Assembly: GCA_000437255.1 (NCBI GenBank)
Contig: FR899085.1
Span: forward strand, 43,663-69,505
Direction: 5' to 3'
DNA from: Ruminococcus sp. CAG:403
GTDB taxonomy: Bacteria > Bacillota > Clostridia > Oscillospirales > Ruminococcaceae
DNA: 25,843 bases
The position numbers and the translations under genes are program-made. The notes below the pieces were generated by a model that was not told the DNA's origin, searched no databases, and saw only the letters and a list, made by a program, of their open reading frames with translations. Shown piece by piece: positions 7,524 to 14,497 of the stretch; positions within the stretch are counted from its first letter, which is position 1, and the number at the start of each line of letters is the position of its first letter.

Positions 7524-10139
7524 CTAACCAATCGAAATCTGCTGCATCAAATCTTCCAGGAACTCCCGGCATTCCGCATCAGATAACTCCTGCAAGTTCG
7601 TTTTTTGCAGCATCTGTATCACTTTCTCCTGCTGCATGGAAGCAAAACTAAACTGTTGTGCAGAATCTGTCTCCCGACTGGGCGCAGCAGCTGCCTGCTG
7701 TTCCATCTGGCGCAGAATCGCTCTTGCCCGTTTAATGACTGCTTCCGGCAGCCCTGCTAATTTTGCAACTTCAATGCCATAACTATCATCAATTCCGCCC
7801 GGAACAATTTTTCGCAGGAATCGGATGGACTCCCCATGCTTCTTCACTGCAATGCTGTAATTTTTGACACCATTTTGCGGCTGCTCCAGATCGATCAATT
7901 CATGATAGTGCGTTGCAAACAATGTCTTACAGCCCAGCTTCCGGCTGCTGCTGATGTGTTCTGCAACAGCTCTTGCAATGCTGATTCCATCAAAGGTTGA
8001 GGTACCTCGTCCAACCTCATCCAGAATAACCAGACTGTTCTTGGTGGCATGCTGTAAAATATCGGCAACTTCGCTCATTTCCACCATGAAGGTACTTTGC
8101 CCGGCTGTCAAGTCATCCGAAGCGCCAACCCGTGTAAAGATCTGATCCACCACCGAAATTTTAGCATATTCCGCTGGCACGAAACAGCCAATCTGCGCCA
8201 TTAGCGTAATGAGCGCAACCTGCCGCATATAGGTCGATTTACCAGACATATTCGGGCCGGTAATAACCGCCATCCGATTTTCTTTCGTATCCAAGTATGT
8301 ATCGTTCGGCACAAAGACTTCATCCGTGAGCATCTGCTCCACCACCGGATGCCGGCCGCCCTTAATCTGAATCACGCCGTCAATGGCAATCTCCGGCTTA
8401 TGGTACTGGTTGTTCAAGGAGACGTTGGCAAACGCCGCCAGCACATCAATCTGTGCCACAGCAGTTGCTGTTTCCTGTACCTGTTTCAATTGCCCTGCGA
8501 GGCATTCCCGTACTTCCGAAAAGATAGTTTCCTCCAGCTTCAACGCCTTATCCTTGGCACTAAGCACGTCATTTTCCACTTTTTTCAGTTCTTCGGTAAT
8601 AAAGCGTTCGCTGTTGGCAAGCGTTTGCTTGCGAATGTACTCCGGCGGAACCAAATCATAATAGGAACGTGTCACTTCAATGTAGTAACCGAACACACGA
8701 TTGTATCCAACCTTTAATCCCTTAATACCCGTGCGTTCCCGTTCCCGCTGTTCAATTTCTGCAATCAGCTGATTGCCGCCGTTCATGATCTTTCGGAAAT
8801 AATCCAGCTGCTCATGGAAACCGTCCCGAATGACACCGCCGTCTTTCAGTACAGCCGGCGGATCATCCAAAATAGCACGTTCCACCAAGTCCGAAACAGC
8901 ATCCAATGTATCAATTTGCTGATACAACGTGTGCAGCAACCGAACCGAACCAAGCGGCTCCAGCAGCCGTTTCAAATCCGGCAGCTGCTTCGCAGTGGCA
9001 GACAGTGCTTTCAAATCTCGTGGAGAGGCCGTCTGATACAGCACCCGTGTCATCAACCGTTCCAAATCGTAAATGCCGTCCAGGCAATCTCGCACTTCCA
9101 TCAGCGTAACCGTTTGCTTGGTGAAAGCTTCCACTGCATCCAGCCGTGCCATAATTTTAATGGGCTGTACCAAAGGCTGTTCCAACCACACCTTCAGCAT
9201 TCGTTTTCCCATAGAGGTCTTGGCATCATTCAGCAGCCAAAGCAGTGACCCTTTCCGCTCCTTGCCACGAATGGTTTCGGTCAATTCCAGGTTTCGTCTG
9301 GCATTCAAATCCAATCCCATTGTCGTGCTTCCACTGCTGATATCAATGGAAAGAAAACGTCCAATGGTATTTTTTTGTGTCTCCCGAATGTAATCAAACA
9401 TCCCACATACGGCACAAGCATCCGGCCCTTCTTCTGTCAATCCCAACATTTGCAAACTGCTGACCTGAAACTGATTCAAAACCAAAGTATAATTGCGCTG
9501 TGGATCAAAACAGCTATCATCCCGCAGACTTACGGTGCACTGTAACCGAAGCTTGACAAACTCCATTACCGCTTTCCAGTCCATAGCATCTGCATTCAGC
9601 ACCAATTCCGCAGGCTGATACCGTGCCAGTGCATCCAATACAGCAGCCTGCCGATTGTCCATTTCCGGAACCAGCAGGGACATTTCTCCTGTAGAAAGAT
9701 CCGCAAAGCAAACAGCACAGCCTGCCTGCTTCTCATAGTACAAGCAGCAAATATAATTATTGGCGCCATCCTCCAGCATGCTGCTTTCAATCAACGTACC
9801 GGGTGTGACAATTCGAATAACATCTCGTTCTACCAACTTACCGGCTGACGGATCTGTCAGCTGTTCACAAATGGCAATCTTATAGCCGCGTTCCACCAAG
9901 CGTTTCAGGTAGAGCTCCACGCTGTGATACGGTACACCGCACATTGGTGCACGTTCCGGCAAACCGCAGTCTCTACCCGTCAACGTCAGTTCCAATTCTC
10001 TGGAAACTTTGATGGCATCGTCAAAAAACATCTCATAGAAGTCACCCAAACGATAAAAAAGGATACAGTCCGGATATTTCTCCTTCGTTGCCAGATAATG
10101 CTGCATCATAGGTGACAATTTTTCTCTTTGAATTTCCAA
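7524..10139 (-). CDS. mutS: DNA mismatch recognition protein MutS
   Basis: Recognises base mismatches and small loops and recruits MutL. The protein of about 871 residues has the mismatch-binding F-x-E motif in LGDFYEMF (F34, E36), the connector, lever and clamp domains, and the ABC-type ATPase with Walker A GPNMSGKST around residue 625, LVILDEVGRGTSTFDG and FATHYHELIDLE. The preferred start is TTG at 10139 (L-E-I-Q-R-E-K, then LSPMMQHYL), because a strong GGAGGA lies six bases upstream and family N-termini begin close to this point. An ATG at 10157 overlapping the ylbF stop as ATGA is the alternative and would add six residues. It is followed directly by mutL. Confidence 0.96.
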   Translation of the reverse strand: MEIQREKLSPMMQHYLATKEKYPDCILFYRLGDFYEMFFDDAIKVSRELELTLTGRDCGLPERAPMCGVPYHSVELYLKRLVERGYKIAICEQLTDPSAGKLVERDVIRIVTPGTLIESSMLEDGANNYICCLYYEKQAGCAVCFADLSTGEMSLLVPEMDNRQAAVLDALARYQPAELVLNADAMDWKAVMEFVKLRLQCTVSLRDDSCFDPQRNYTLVLNQFQVSSLQMLGLTEEGPDACAVCGMFDYIRETQKNTIGRFLSIDISSGSTTMGLDLNARRNLELTETIRGKERKGSLLWLLNDAKTSMGKRMLKVWLEQPLVQPIKIMARLDAVEAFTKQTVTLMEVRDCLDGIYDLERLMTRVLYQTASPRDLKALSATAKQLPDLKRLLEPLGSVRLLHTLYQQIDTLDAVSDLVERAILDDPPAVLKDGGVIRDGFHEQLDYFRKIMNGGNQLIAEIEQRERERTGIKGLKVGYNRVFGYYIEVTRSYYDLVPPEYIRKQTLANSERFITEELKKVENDVLSAKDKALKLEETIFSEVRECLAGQLKQVQETATAVAQIDVLAAFANVSLNNQYHKPEIAIDGVIQIKGGRHPVVEQMLTDEVFVPNDTYLDTKENRMAVITGPNMSGKSTYMRQVALITLMAQIGCFVPAEYAKISVVDQIFTRVGASDDLTAGQSTFMVEMSEVADILQHATKNSLVILDEVGRGTSTFDGISIARAVAEHISSSRKLGCKTLFATHYHELIDLEQPQNGVKNYSIAVKKHGESIRFLRKIVPGGIDDSYGIEVAKLAGLPEAVIKRARAILRQMEQQAAAAPSRETDSAQQFSFASMQQEKVIQMLQKTNLQELSDAECREFLEDLMQQISIG

Positions 10140-10145
10140 CTCGGA

Positions 10146-10151
10146 TCCTCC
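10146..10151 (-). promoter_or_regulatory. Shine-Dalgarno that decides the mutS start
   Basis: GGAGGA on the minus strand ends six bases before TTG at 10139. It lies downstream of the alternative ATG at 10157, so it can only serve the TTG. Confidence 0.6.
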
Positions 10152-10153
10152 GA

Positions 10154-10564
10154 TCATTTCTGGCAGCCGCCACAGCTGCTGCAATCACCTGTACAGTGAC
10201 TCAAATCCGGATGACAGGTAGAAGGATCTTCTCCATTGACACAAAGTGTAATAATGGTGTCGACTTCCTGCACCAGGCGATCCATTTGCTGTTTGGCCTG
10301 CTGAAACTGCTGCATACCGGGATCTTCCATAATTTCTGCATACAGCGTATTGACTGCTGTATCCAGCTGCATCAACTTTTCTCGATCTGCCGATTCCTTT
10401 CCCGACTCTTGCTGCAATGCCATCCGTTTCAGATGAAAAGCACCGAGCTTCTCTTGCAACGCCGCATTGGCATCGTTTGCCTGCTTGGCCTGCATATAGG
10501 CCTGATACCGTGGATCTGCCTGAATAGCCGTGCCCAATGCACGAACAGCCTCATTCACTGTCAT
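10154..10564 (-). CDS. YlbF/YmcA (RicF-like) family protein with cysteine-rich tail
   Basis: All-helical protein of about 136 residues. The body (about 10-105) has the YlbF/YmcA pattern of heptad-rich helices (ADPRYQAYMQAKQANDANAA, EIMEDPGMQQFQQAKQQMDR). The C-terminus is cysteine-rich: TLCVNGEDPSTC, HC, DCSSCGGC. In Bacillus subtilis YlbF (RicF), YmcA (RicA) and YaaT (RicT) form a complex that binds Fe-S clusters and promotes RNase Y-dependent mRNA processing, and RicF also ends in a Gly/Cys-rich tail. The position between miaB and mutS is that of ymcA in Bacillus, but the tail is RicF-like. The start is uncertain (10564, 10576 or 10585); 10564 has AAAGGA about eleven bases upstream. It overlaps the miaB end by 14 nt. 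Confidence 0.8.
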   Translation of the reverse strand: MTVNEAVRALGTAIQADPRYQAYMQAKQANDANAALQEKLGAFHLKRMALQQESGKESADREKLMQLDTAVNTLYAEIMEDPGMQQFQQAKQQMDRLVQEVDTIITLCVNGEDPSTCHPDLSHCTGDCSSCGGCQK

Positions 10565-11984
10565 GTTTTGTTTCATCCTTTCCATCTACCAGCACACCGC
10601 TGACTGCCCAGTTCTTTGTTTCTGTAATGCGGACATCTACAAATTGACCGATACAGTTTTCCGGGCCCTCAAATTCTACAATGATATAGGCACGATCTTT
10701 TCCGATGAGCCACCCAGCCCCTTTTTTGCTGGGACCTTCTACCAGAACACGAAGCGTTCTACCCAAATAGCGCTTATAATGTTCGGAGGCTATTTCACGC
10801 TGCAAGGCAAGCAGGCGTTCCATTCGCTCCCGCTTCTCCTGATCGGATGTTACATCCGGCATATCTGCCGCTTTGGTACCGCTTCGCTTGGAGTAGATAA
10901 AAGTGTAGACATTGTCATACTGCACCGTTCGGAGCAGATTTAGCGTACCCTGAAAATCTTCCTCTGATTCATTTGGAAATCCAATAATCAAGTCACTCGT
11001 CAGTGAGAAGTCCGGATCTTTTTGCCGCAGATAATGAACAATTTCCAGATACTGCTCCACCGTATACCGACGATTCATTTCTTTCAAAATGCGATTGCTG
11101 CCGCACTGTACTGGAAGGTGCAAATGTTTGCCAACCTTTTCACAAGTCAGGATAGTATCCAGCAATTCTGTTGTCGCATCCTTTGGATGAGAAGAAAGAA
11201 ACCGAATGACAAACTCTCCCGGAATGGCATTGATTCGGCGCAGAAGCTCTGCAAAGGAAATGCCATCTTCCAAATCTTTTCCATAAGAATTGACATTCTG
11301 CCCCAGCAGCATAATTTCCTTATAACCCTGCTCCACCAGCTGCGTTACTTCCTCCAAAATGGCTTCCGGTTTACGGCTGCGCTCTCTTCCACGTACATAT
11401 GGAACAATGCAGTAGGTACAGAAATTGTTGCAACCAAACATGATGGGAACAGATGCTTTCCAGGCACTTTCCCGAATTTGTGTATGTCCCTCTGCAAAAT
11501 TGGCATACTCTGCCGTATCATATGCCAATTTTTTCCCTTCGTAATGTTCTAGCAGCAAATGCGGCAGACGATTCATCGCCGCCGTTCCAAAGACCAGATC
11601 CACATAAGGATAATGTGCTTTGACTTTTCCCACTGTTTTTTCTTCGGATGCCATGCAGCCGCATAATCCAATGATTAAATTCGGATTTTTACTTTTATAT
11701 TGTTTGATGCTTCCCAAGATTCCATAAACACGATCTTCTGCACTTTCCCGTACTGCGCAAGTATTAAACAAAATAAGATCTGCTGCTTCATAGGAATCTG
11801 TAAAAGAAAATCCAAGCTCCTTTAAAATTCCTTTGATTTTCTCTCCATCCGAAACATTCAGCTGACAGCCGAAACTATGCACATATGCTTTTGGTTCCCG
11901 ATACAGCATCCGCATATATTTTCTGGTTTGCTCCAGCTCTTCTTCCGGGATTCCAGTCTTCCCGAACGGCATTGACTGCGTCAC
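10551..11984 (-). CDS. miaB: tRNA-2-methylthio-N6-dimethylallyladenosine synthase MiaB
   Basis: Radical-SAM methylthiotransferase that converts i6A37 of tRNA to ms2i6A37 using two [4Fe-4S] clusters. The N-terminal UPF0004 domain supplies three cysteines (C40 in SFGCQLNVSDGE, C76 in NTCAVRES, C110 in GLCGCMAS). The radical-SAM motif CNNFCTYC gives C185, C189 and C192. RFLSSHPKD, IIGFPNESEEDF and a C-terminal TRAM domain (about 395-465) complete the family layout. The start is GTG at 11984, with GAGG eight bases upstream; GTG at 11990 and ATG at 11972 are alternatives. It is the first gene after the 12019-12047 promoter. Confidence 0.96.
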   Translation of the reverse strand: MTQSMPFGKTGIPEEELEQTRKYMRMLYREPKAYVHSFGCQLNVSDGEKIKGILKELGFSFTDSYEAADLILFNTCAVRESAEDRVYGILGSIKQYKSKNPNLIIGLCGCMASEEKTVGKVKAHYPYVDLVFGTAAMNRLPHLLLEHYEGKKLAYDTAEYANFAEGHTQIRESAWKASVPIMFGCNNFCTYCIVPYVRGRERSRKPEAILEEVTQLVEQGYKEIMLLGQNVNSYGKDLEDGISFAELLRRINAIPGEFVIRFLSSHPKDATTELLDTILTCEKVGKHLHLPVQCGSNRILKEMNRRYTVEQYLEIVHYLRQKDPDFSLTSDLIIGFPNESEEDFQGTLNLLRTVQYDNVYTFIYSKRSGTKAADMPDVTSDQEKRERMERLLALQREIASEHYKRYLGRTLRVLVEGPSKKGAGWLIGKDRAYIIVEFEGPENCIGQFVDVRITETKNWAVSGVLVDGKDETKHDSE

Positions 11985-12018
11985 AAGCACTTCCTCGCTT
12001 TCCTAAATTCTGCATTTT

Positions 12019-12047
12019 ATTATAGCACAAAATCTACGTGTTTTCAA
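12019..12047 (-). promoter_or_regulatory. Sigma-A-type promoter of the miaB operon
   Basis: On the minus strand TTGAAA (12042-12047) and TATAAT (12019-12024) are separated by exactly 17 nt, with TG one base before the -10 box. Transcription would start about 25 nt before the miaB GTG, giving a short leader. It diverges from the promoter at 12154-12182; the sequence between them is AT-rich and I see no operator in it. Confidence 0.8.
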
Positions 12048-12153
12048 CCCTTTTCCACTGGTTCTTCCATTCCATTTTGCCCCATATGGACTCTTCACTC
12101 CTCACAAGTGCAATTTAAAATGTTAATAAATTATAACGAATTATGCTTATATA

Positions 12154-12182
12154 TTGATTTTTTCTTTTTAATATGCTATAAT
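12154..12182 (+). promoter_or_regulatory. Sigma-A-type promoter of the lipoprotein gene
   Basis: TTGATT (12154-12159) and TATAAT (12177-12182) with a 17-nt spacer and an extended -10 TG. The leader to the ATG at 12217 is about 28 nt and carries GGGAG nine bases before the start. Confidence 0.8.
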
Positions 12183-12216
12183 TTTATTATCTTATAGATA
12201 TAGGGAGTGATTACAT

Positions 12217-13206
12217 ATGAAACAAAAAAGAAATCTTGCAATCGCATTGGCAGCCATTTTGGCATTTTCCAGCCTGACTGCATGCGGTTCTGACTCAGAT
12301 TCCAGCAGTTCCAAGAAGGATAAGGCATCCAAGTCTTCCAGCTCTGAAATTTCCGATGATGCAGACAACTCTTCTGATGAATCTTCTGCTGAAAAGAAAA
12401 ATGCTAAGAAAAAGAGCAAAAGCAAAGACAAGGAAGAATCCAGCGAAGATGCATCCAGTACGGAGGATTCCAGCAAGAAAAAGTCCAGCAAAAAGAGCAC
12501 AGAGGAAGCATCTGTACTGTTTGAAGATGCTACCGTAAAGATTACCTACACTGGACTGGAAGAAAGCACCTTTGGAGCAGACATGAAAGTTACCATTGAA
12601 AATCTTTCTGACAAGAATATTACTGTAAATACCCGTGATGTTTCTGTAAATGGAATCATGAGCGATCCGATCTTCTCTGTAGACGTTGCAGCCGGAAAGA
12701 AAGCAAATGACACCATCACCTTCTACGATCTGGAAGACAAGGGCATTGATGAAATCGGTGAAATTGAACTGGGATTCCATGTATATGATTCCGATTCCTG
12801 GGATACCATTGTAGACACTCCGCTGGCAGCTGTAGTCATTGACGATTCTGTCACCACAACGCCTGTTGAGGGAACTGTTGTATATGAAAAGGACAACATC
12901 AAAATTTCCTACATTGGAAAAGAACTGAGTGACTATACCAATGATTTTAGTTTCCTGATCGAAAACGAAACCGGAAAAACCATCACAGTGCAGGCAGAGA
13001 ATGTTTCCATTGACGGCGTTATGTATGATCCGATCTTCTCTGCGGATGTAAAATCCGGTGCCATCGCCAATGATGCGATCTCTTTCTGGGATGATGATTT
13101 CCCGAAGACACAGAAGGAAATGGAACTGACCTTCCACATCTGTGACACCGAATCTTGGGATACCATTTTGGATACTGATCCGATTACCATTGATGTATCC
13201 AAGTAA
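12217..13206 (+). CDS. Lipoprotein with two tandem duplicated beta-type domains
   Basis: I do not recognise the family of this 329-residue protein. A signal peptide with lipobox LTAC (lipidated Cys23) marks it as a surface lipoprotein. Residues 24-98 are a low-complexity Ser/Lys/Glu/Asp linker. Two homologous domains follow (about 99-209 and 219-329). Each has a V/I-K-I-S/T-Y opening, an I-E-N core with Thr-Val and V-N/D-G-x-M-x-DPIFS, an A-ND-x-I-x-F-x-D element, and the ending SWDT-I-x-DT/D. The pattern recalls small secreted immunoglobulin-like domains (DUF4352-type) in Firmicutes, but that is only a resemblance. It has its own promoter and no partner gene. No terminator is seen directly after the stop. 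Confidence 0.85.
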   Translation: MKQKRNLAIALAAILAFSSLTACGSDSDSSSSKKDKASKSSSSEISDDADNSSDESSAEKKNAKKKSKSKDKEESSEDASSTEDSSKKKSSKKSTEEASVLFEDATVKITYTGLEESTFGADMKVTIENLSDKNITVNTRDVSVNGIMSDPIFSVDVAAGKKANDTITFYDLEDKGIDEIGEIELGFHVYDSDSWDTIVDTPLAAVVIDDSVTTTPVEGTVVYEKDNIKISYIGKELSDYTNDFSFLIENETGKTITVQAENVSIDGVMYDPIFSADVKSGAIANDAISFWDDDFPKTQKEMELTFHICDTESWDTILDTDPITIDVSK

Positions 13207-13220
13207 GCCCTTGCGTTTCC

Positions 13221-13230
13221 TGCAATTGCA
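13221..13230. repeat. 10-nt palindrome next to the thiS promoter
   Basis: TGCAATTGCA is a perfect palindrome ending four bases before the -35 box of the thiS promoter. It could be an operator half-site or chance; only its position speaks for function. Confidence 0.25.
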
Positions 13231-13233
13231 TGC

Positions 13234-13262
13234 TTGACAAATAGCAGTGCATATGGTATACT
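13234..13262 (+). promoter_or_regulatory. Sigma-A-type promoter of the thiSGH-tenI operon
   Basis: A perfect TTGACA (13234-13239) and TATACT (13257-13262) with a 17-nt spacer. Transcription would start near 13269, leaving a leader of about 115 nt before thiS. This is one of the strongest promoters in the window, which makes control within the leader more plausible. Confidence 0.85.
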
Positions 13263-13285
13263 AAATACAGCAACATAGCTTTCAA

Positions 13286-13321
13286 AAAATGGGGTGCACC
13301 ACCACGGGTGCAGCCCATTTT
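13286..13321 (+). promoter_or_regulatory. Long hairpin in the thiS leader (possible attenuator)
   Basis: Arms 13286-13300 and 13307-13321 pair over 15 positions with a single G-G mismatch and a 6-nt loop ACCACG; the lower part is AAAATGGG/CCCATTTT. It is followed by TTTTCTATTTCC, a poor U-run, so it could be a weak terminator, an attenuator, or part of a ligand-binding structure. The TPP aptamer core (CTGAGA and the distal conserved segment) is absent. The hairpin could also serve as terminator for the lipoprotein transcript. Confidence 0.6.
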
Positions 13322-13347
13322 CTATTTCCAAGAAACTTCTGGAATAG
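13322..13347 (+). other. Second hairpin in the thiS leader
   Basis: CTATTTCC pairs with GGAATAG (one bulged T) and AGA with TCT around an AACT loop, about ten base pairs in total, directly abutting the first hairpin. Together they make a two-stem leader upstream of the AGGAGG (13369-13374) that serves thiS. Confidence 0.45.
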
Positions 13348-13382
13348 AATATTCATTTTCTACAGAATAGGAGGTGCATTCC

Positions 13383-13577
13383 ATGCAAGTCAATGGAACA
13401 GAAATCCATCTGGAGGCACCCATTTCCCTTCAGGATTTTTTGACCCAACAAGGCTATTCCATGCATCAAATTGCGGTGGAACGAAATGGCGCCATTGTGC
13501 CGCGTGCAACCTATGCAGCCGTCACACTACAGGATGACGACCATTTGGAAGTGGTTCGCTTTGTCGGAGGAGGTTAA
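13383..13577 (+). CDS. thiS: Sulfur-carrier protein ThiS
   Basis: Ubiquitin-like protein of 64 residues whose C-terminal Gly-Gly is adenylated and thiocarboxylated to deliver sulfur for the thiazole ring of thiamine. The sequence begins MQVNGTEIHLEAPISLQDFL, and it ends VVRFVGGG, with the required terminal GG. AGGAGG lies eight bases before this ATG; the in-frame GTG at 13374 overlaps that ribosome site and is not the start. First gene of the thi operon, after a structured leader. The activating enzyme ThiF is not encoded nearby, so it must be elsewhere or be replaced by another E1-like enzyme such as a MoeB-type protein (inference). Confidence 0.95.
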   Translation: MQVNGTEIHLEAPISLQDFLTQQGYSMHQIAVERNGAIVPRATYAAVTLQDDDHLEVVRFVGGG

Positions 13578-13632
13578 TTTTCCCAACTGAAAAGCTTGCT
13601 TTTCTCTCTGCGAAATCCGCATATTCTCATCG

Positions 13633-13663
13633 TCTGTCTGCACAGTAATCTCACGCAGACAGA
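13633..13663 (+). other. Perfect hairpin between thiS and thiG
   Basis: TCTGTCTGC (13633-13641) and GCAGACAGA (13655-13663) form a 9-bp perfect stem with a 13-nt loop in the 112-nt gap. No T-run follows, so it is not a standard terminator; an RNA-stability or processing element between the small carrier gene and the enzyme genes is the simplest guess. Confidence 0.5.
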
Positions 13664-13689
13664 GGTTTCAACAGAAAGGACTGTTCATA

Positions 13690-14475
13690 ATGTCAACTAT
13701 TACACCGCAAAAGGACCCGCTGCTCTTAGGCGGTCATGCGTTTCAATCCCGTTTTATTTTAGGTTCCGGGAAGTTCTCCCTGCCGCTGATTCAGGCTGTT
13801 ATGCAATATGGTGAAAGTGAAATTGCAACGATTGCACTGCGTCGTGCTGATGCAGACAGCCCGGAAAACATTCTGGACTATCTTCCGAAGGGCATTACCT
13901 TGCTGCCCAATACTTCTGGTGCACGAACCGCAGAAGAAGCAGTTCGAATTGCCCGCTTATCCAGAGAACTGGGATGCGGTGATTTTGTAAAAATCGAAGT
14001 CATTCACGAATCCAAGTATCTTCTGCCGGACAACCAGGAAACCATCCGTGCAACAGAAATTCTTGCCAAGGAAGGATTTGTTGTCATGCCCTATATGTAC
14101 CCGGATCTCATTGCTGCCAGACAGCTCCGAGATGCCGGCGCAGCCTGCATCATGCCACTGGGTGCTCCCATCGGCAGCAACAGAGGTCTGCGTACCAAGG
14201 ATTTCATTCAAATTTTAATCGATGAAATTGATCTGCCAATTATTGTAGATGCCGGAATCGGCGCACCTTCCCAAGCCTGTGAAGCCATGGAAATGGGTGC
14301 CGCAGCTGTCATGGCAAATACTGCCGTGGCAACTGCTGGAGACTGTGCTGCGATGGCAACTGCCTTTAAACTTGCCATTCAAGCTGGACGAACCGCCTAC
14401 TTGGCAAAACTCGGACGGGTATTGGAACAAGGCGGCGAAGCTTCCAGTCCACTGACTGGATTCCTACAGGACTAA
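13690..14475 (+). CDS. thiG: Thiazole synthase ThiG
   Basis: Condenses deoxyxylulose 5-phosphate, dehydroglycine and sulfur from ThiS thiocarboxylate into the thiazole phosphate. The 261-residue TIM barrel has LLLGGHAFQSRFILGSGKF at the N-terminus, TLLPNTSGARTAEEAV, the Schiff-base lysine K101 in GDFVKIEVI, the phosphate loop DAGIGAPSQACEAMEMGA and the ending VMANTAVATAGD. AAAGGA lies nine bases before the ATG. It stands between thiS, its sulfur donor, and thiH, which makes its dehydroglycine, so the three thiazole-forming partners are co-transcribed. Expected to form a complex with ThiS. Confidence 0.97.
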   Translation: MSTITPQKDPLLLGGHAFQSRFILGSGKFSLPLIQAVMQYGESEIATIALRRADADSPENILDYLPKGITLLPNTSGARTAEEAVRIARLSRELGCGDFVKIEVIHESKYLLPDNQETIRATEILAKEGFVVMPYMYPDLIAARQLRDAGAACIMPLGAPIGSNRGLRTKDFIQILIDEIDLPIIVDAGIGAPSQACEAMEMGAAAVMANTAVATAGDCAAMATAFKLAIQAGRTAYLAKLGRVLEQGGEASSPLTGFLQD

Positions 14476-14497
14476 CAGAAAGGAGCGATTTTTCAAT

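Noticed and set aside
13263..13382. TPP riboswitch before thiS
   Set aside because: The first hairpin contains GGGGTGC, reminiscent of the start of the TPP aptamer, but CTGAGA and the distal conserved segment are absent and the space is too short for the full aptamer plus a platform.
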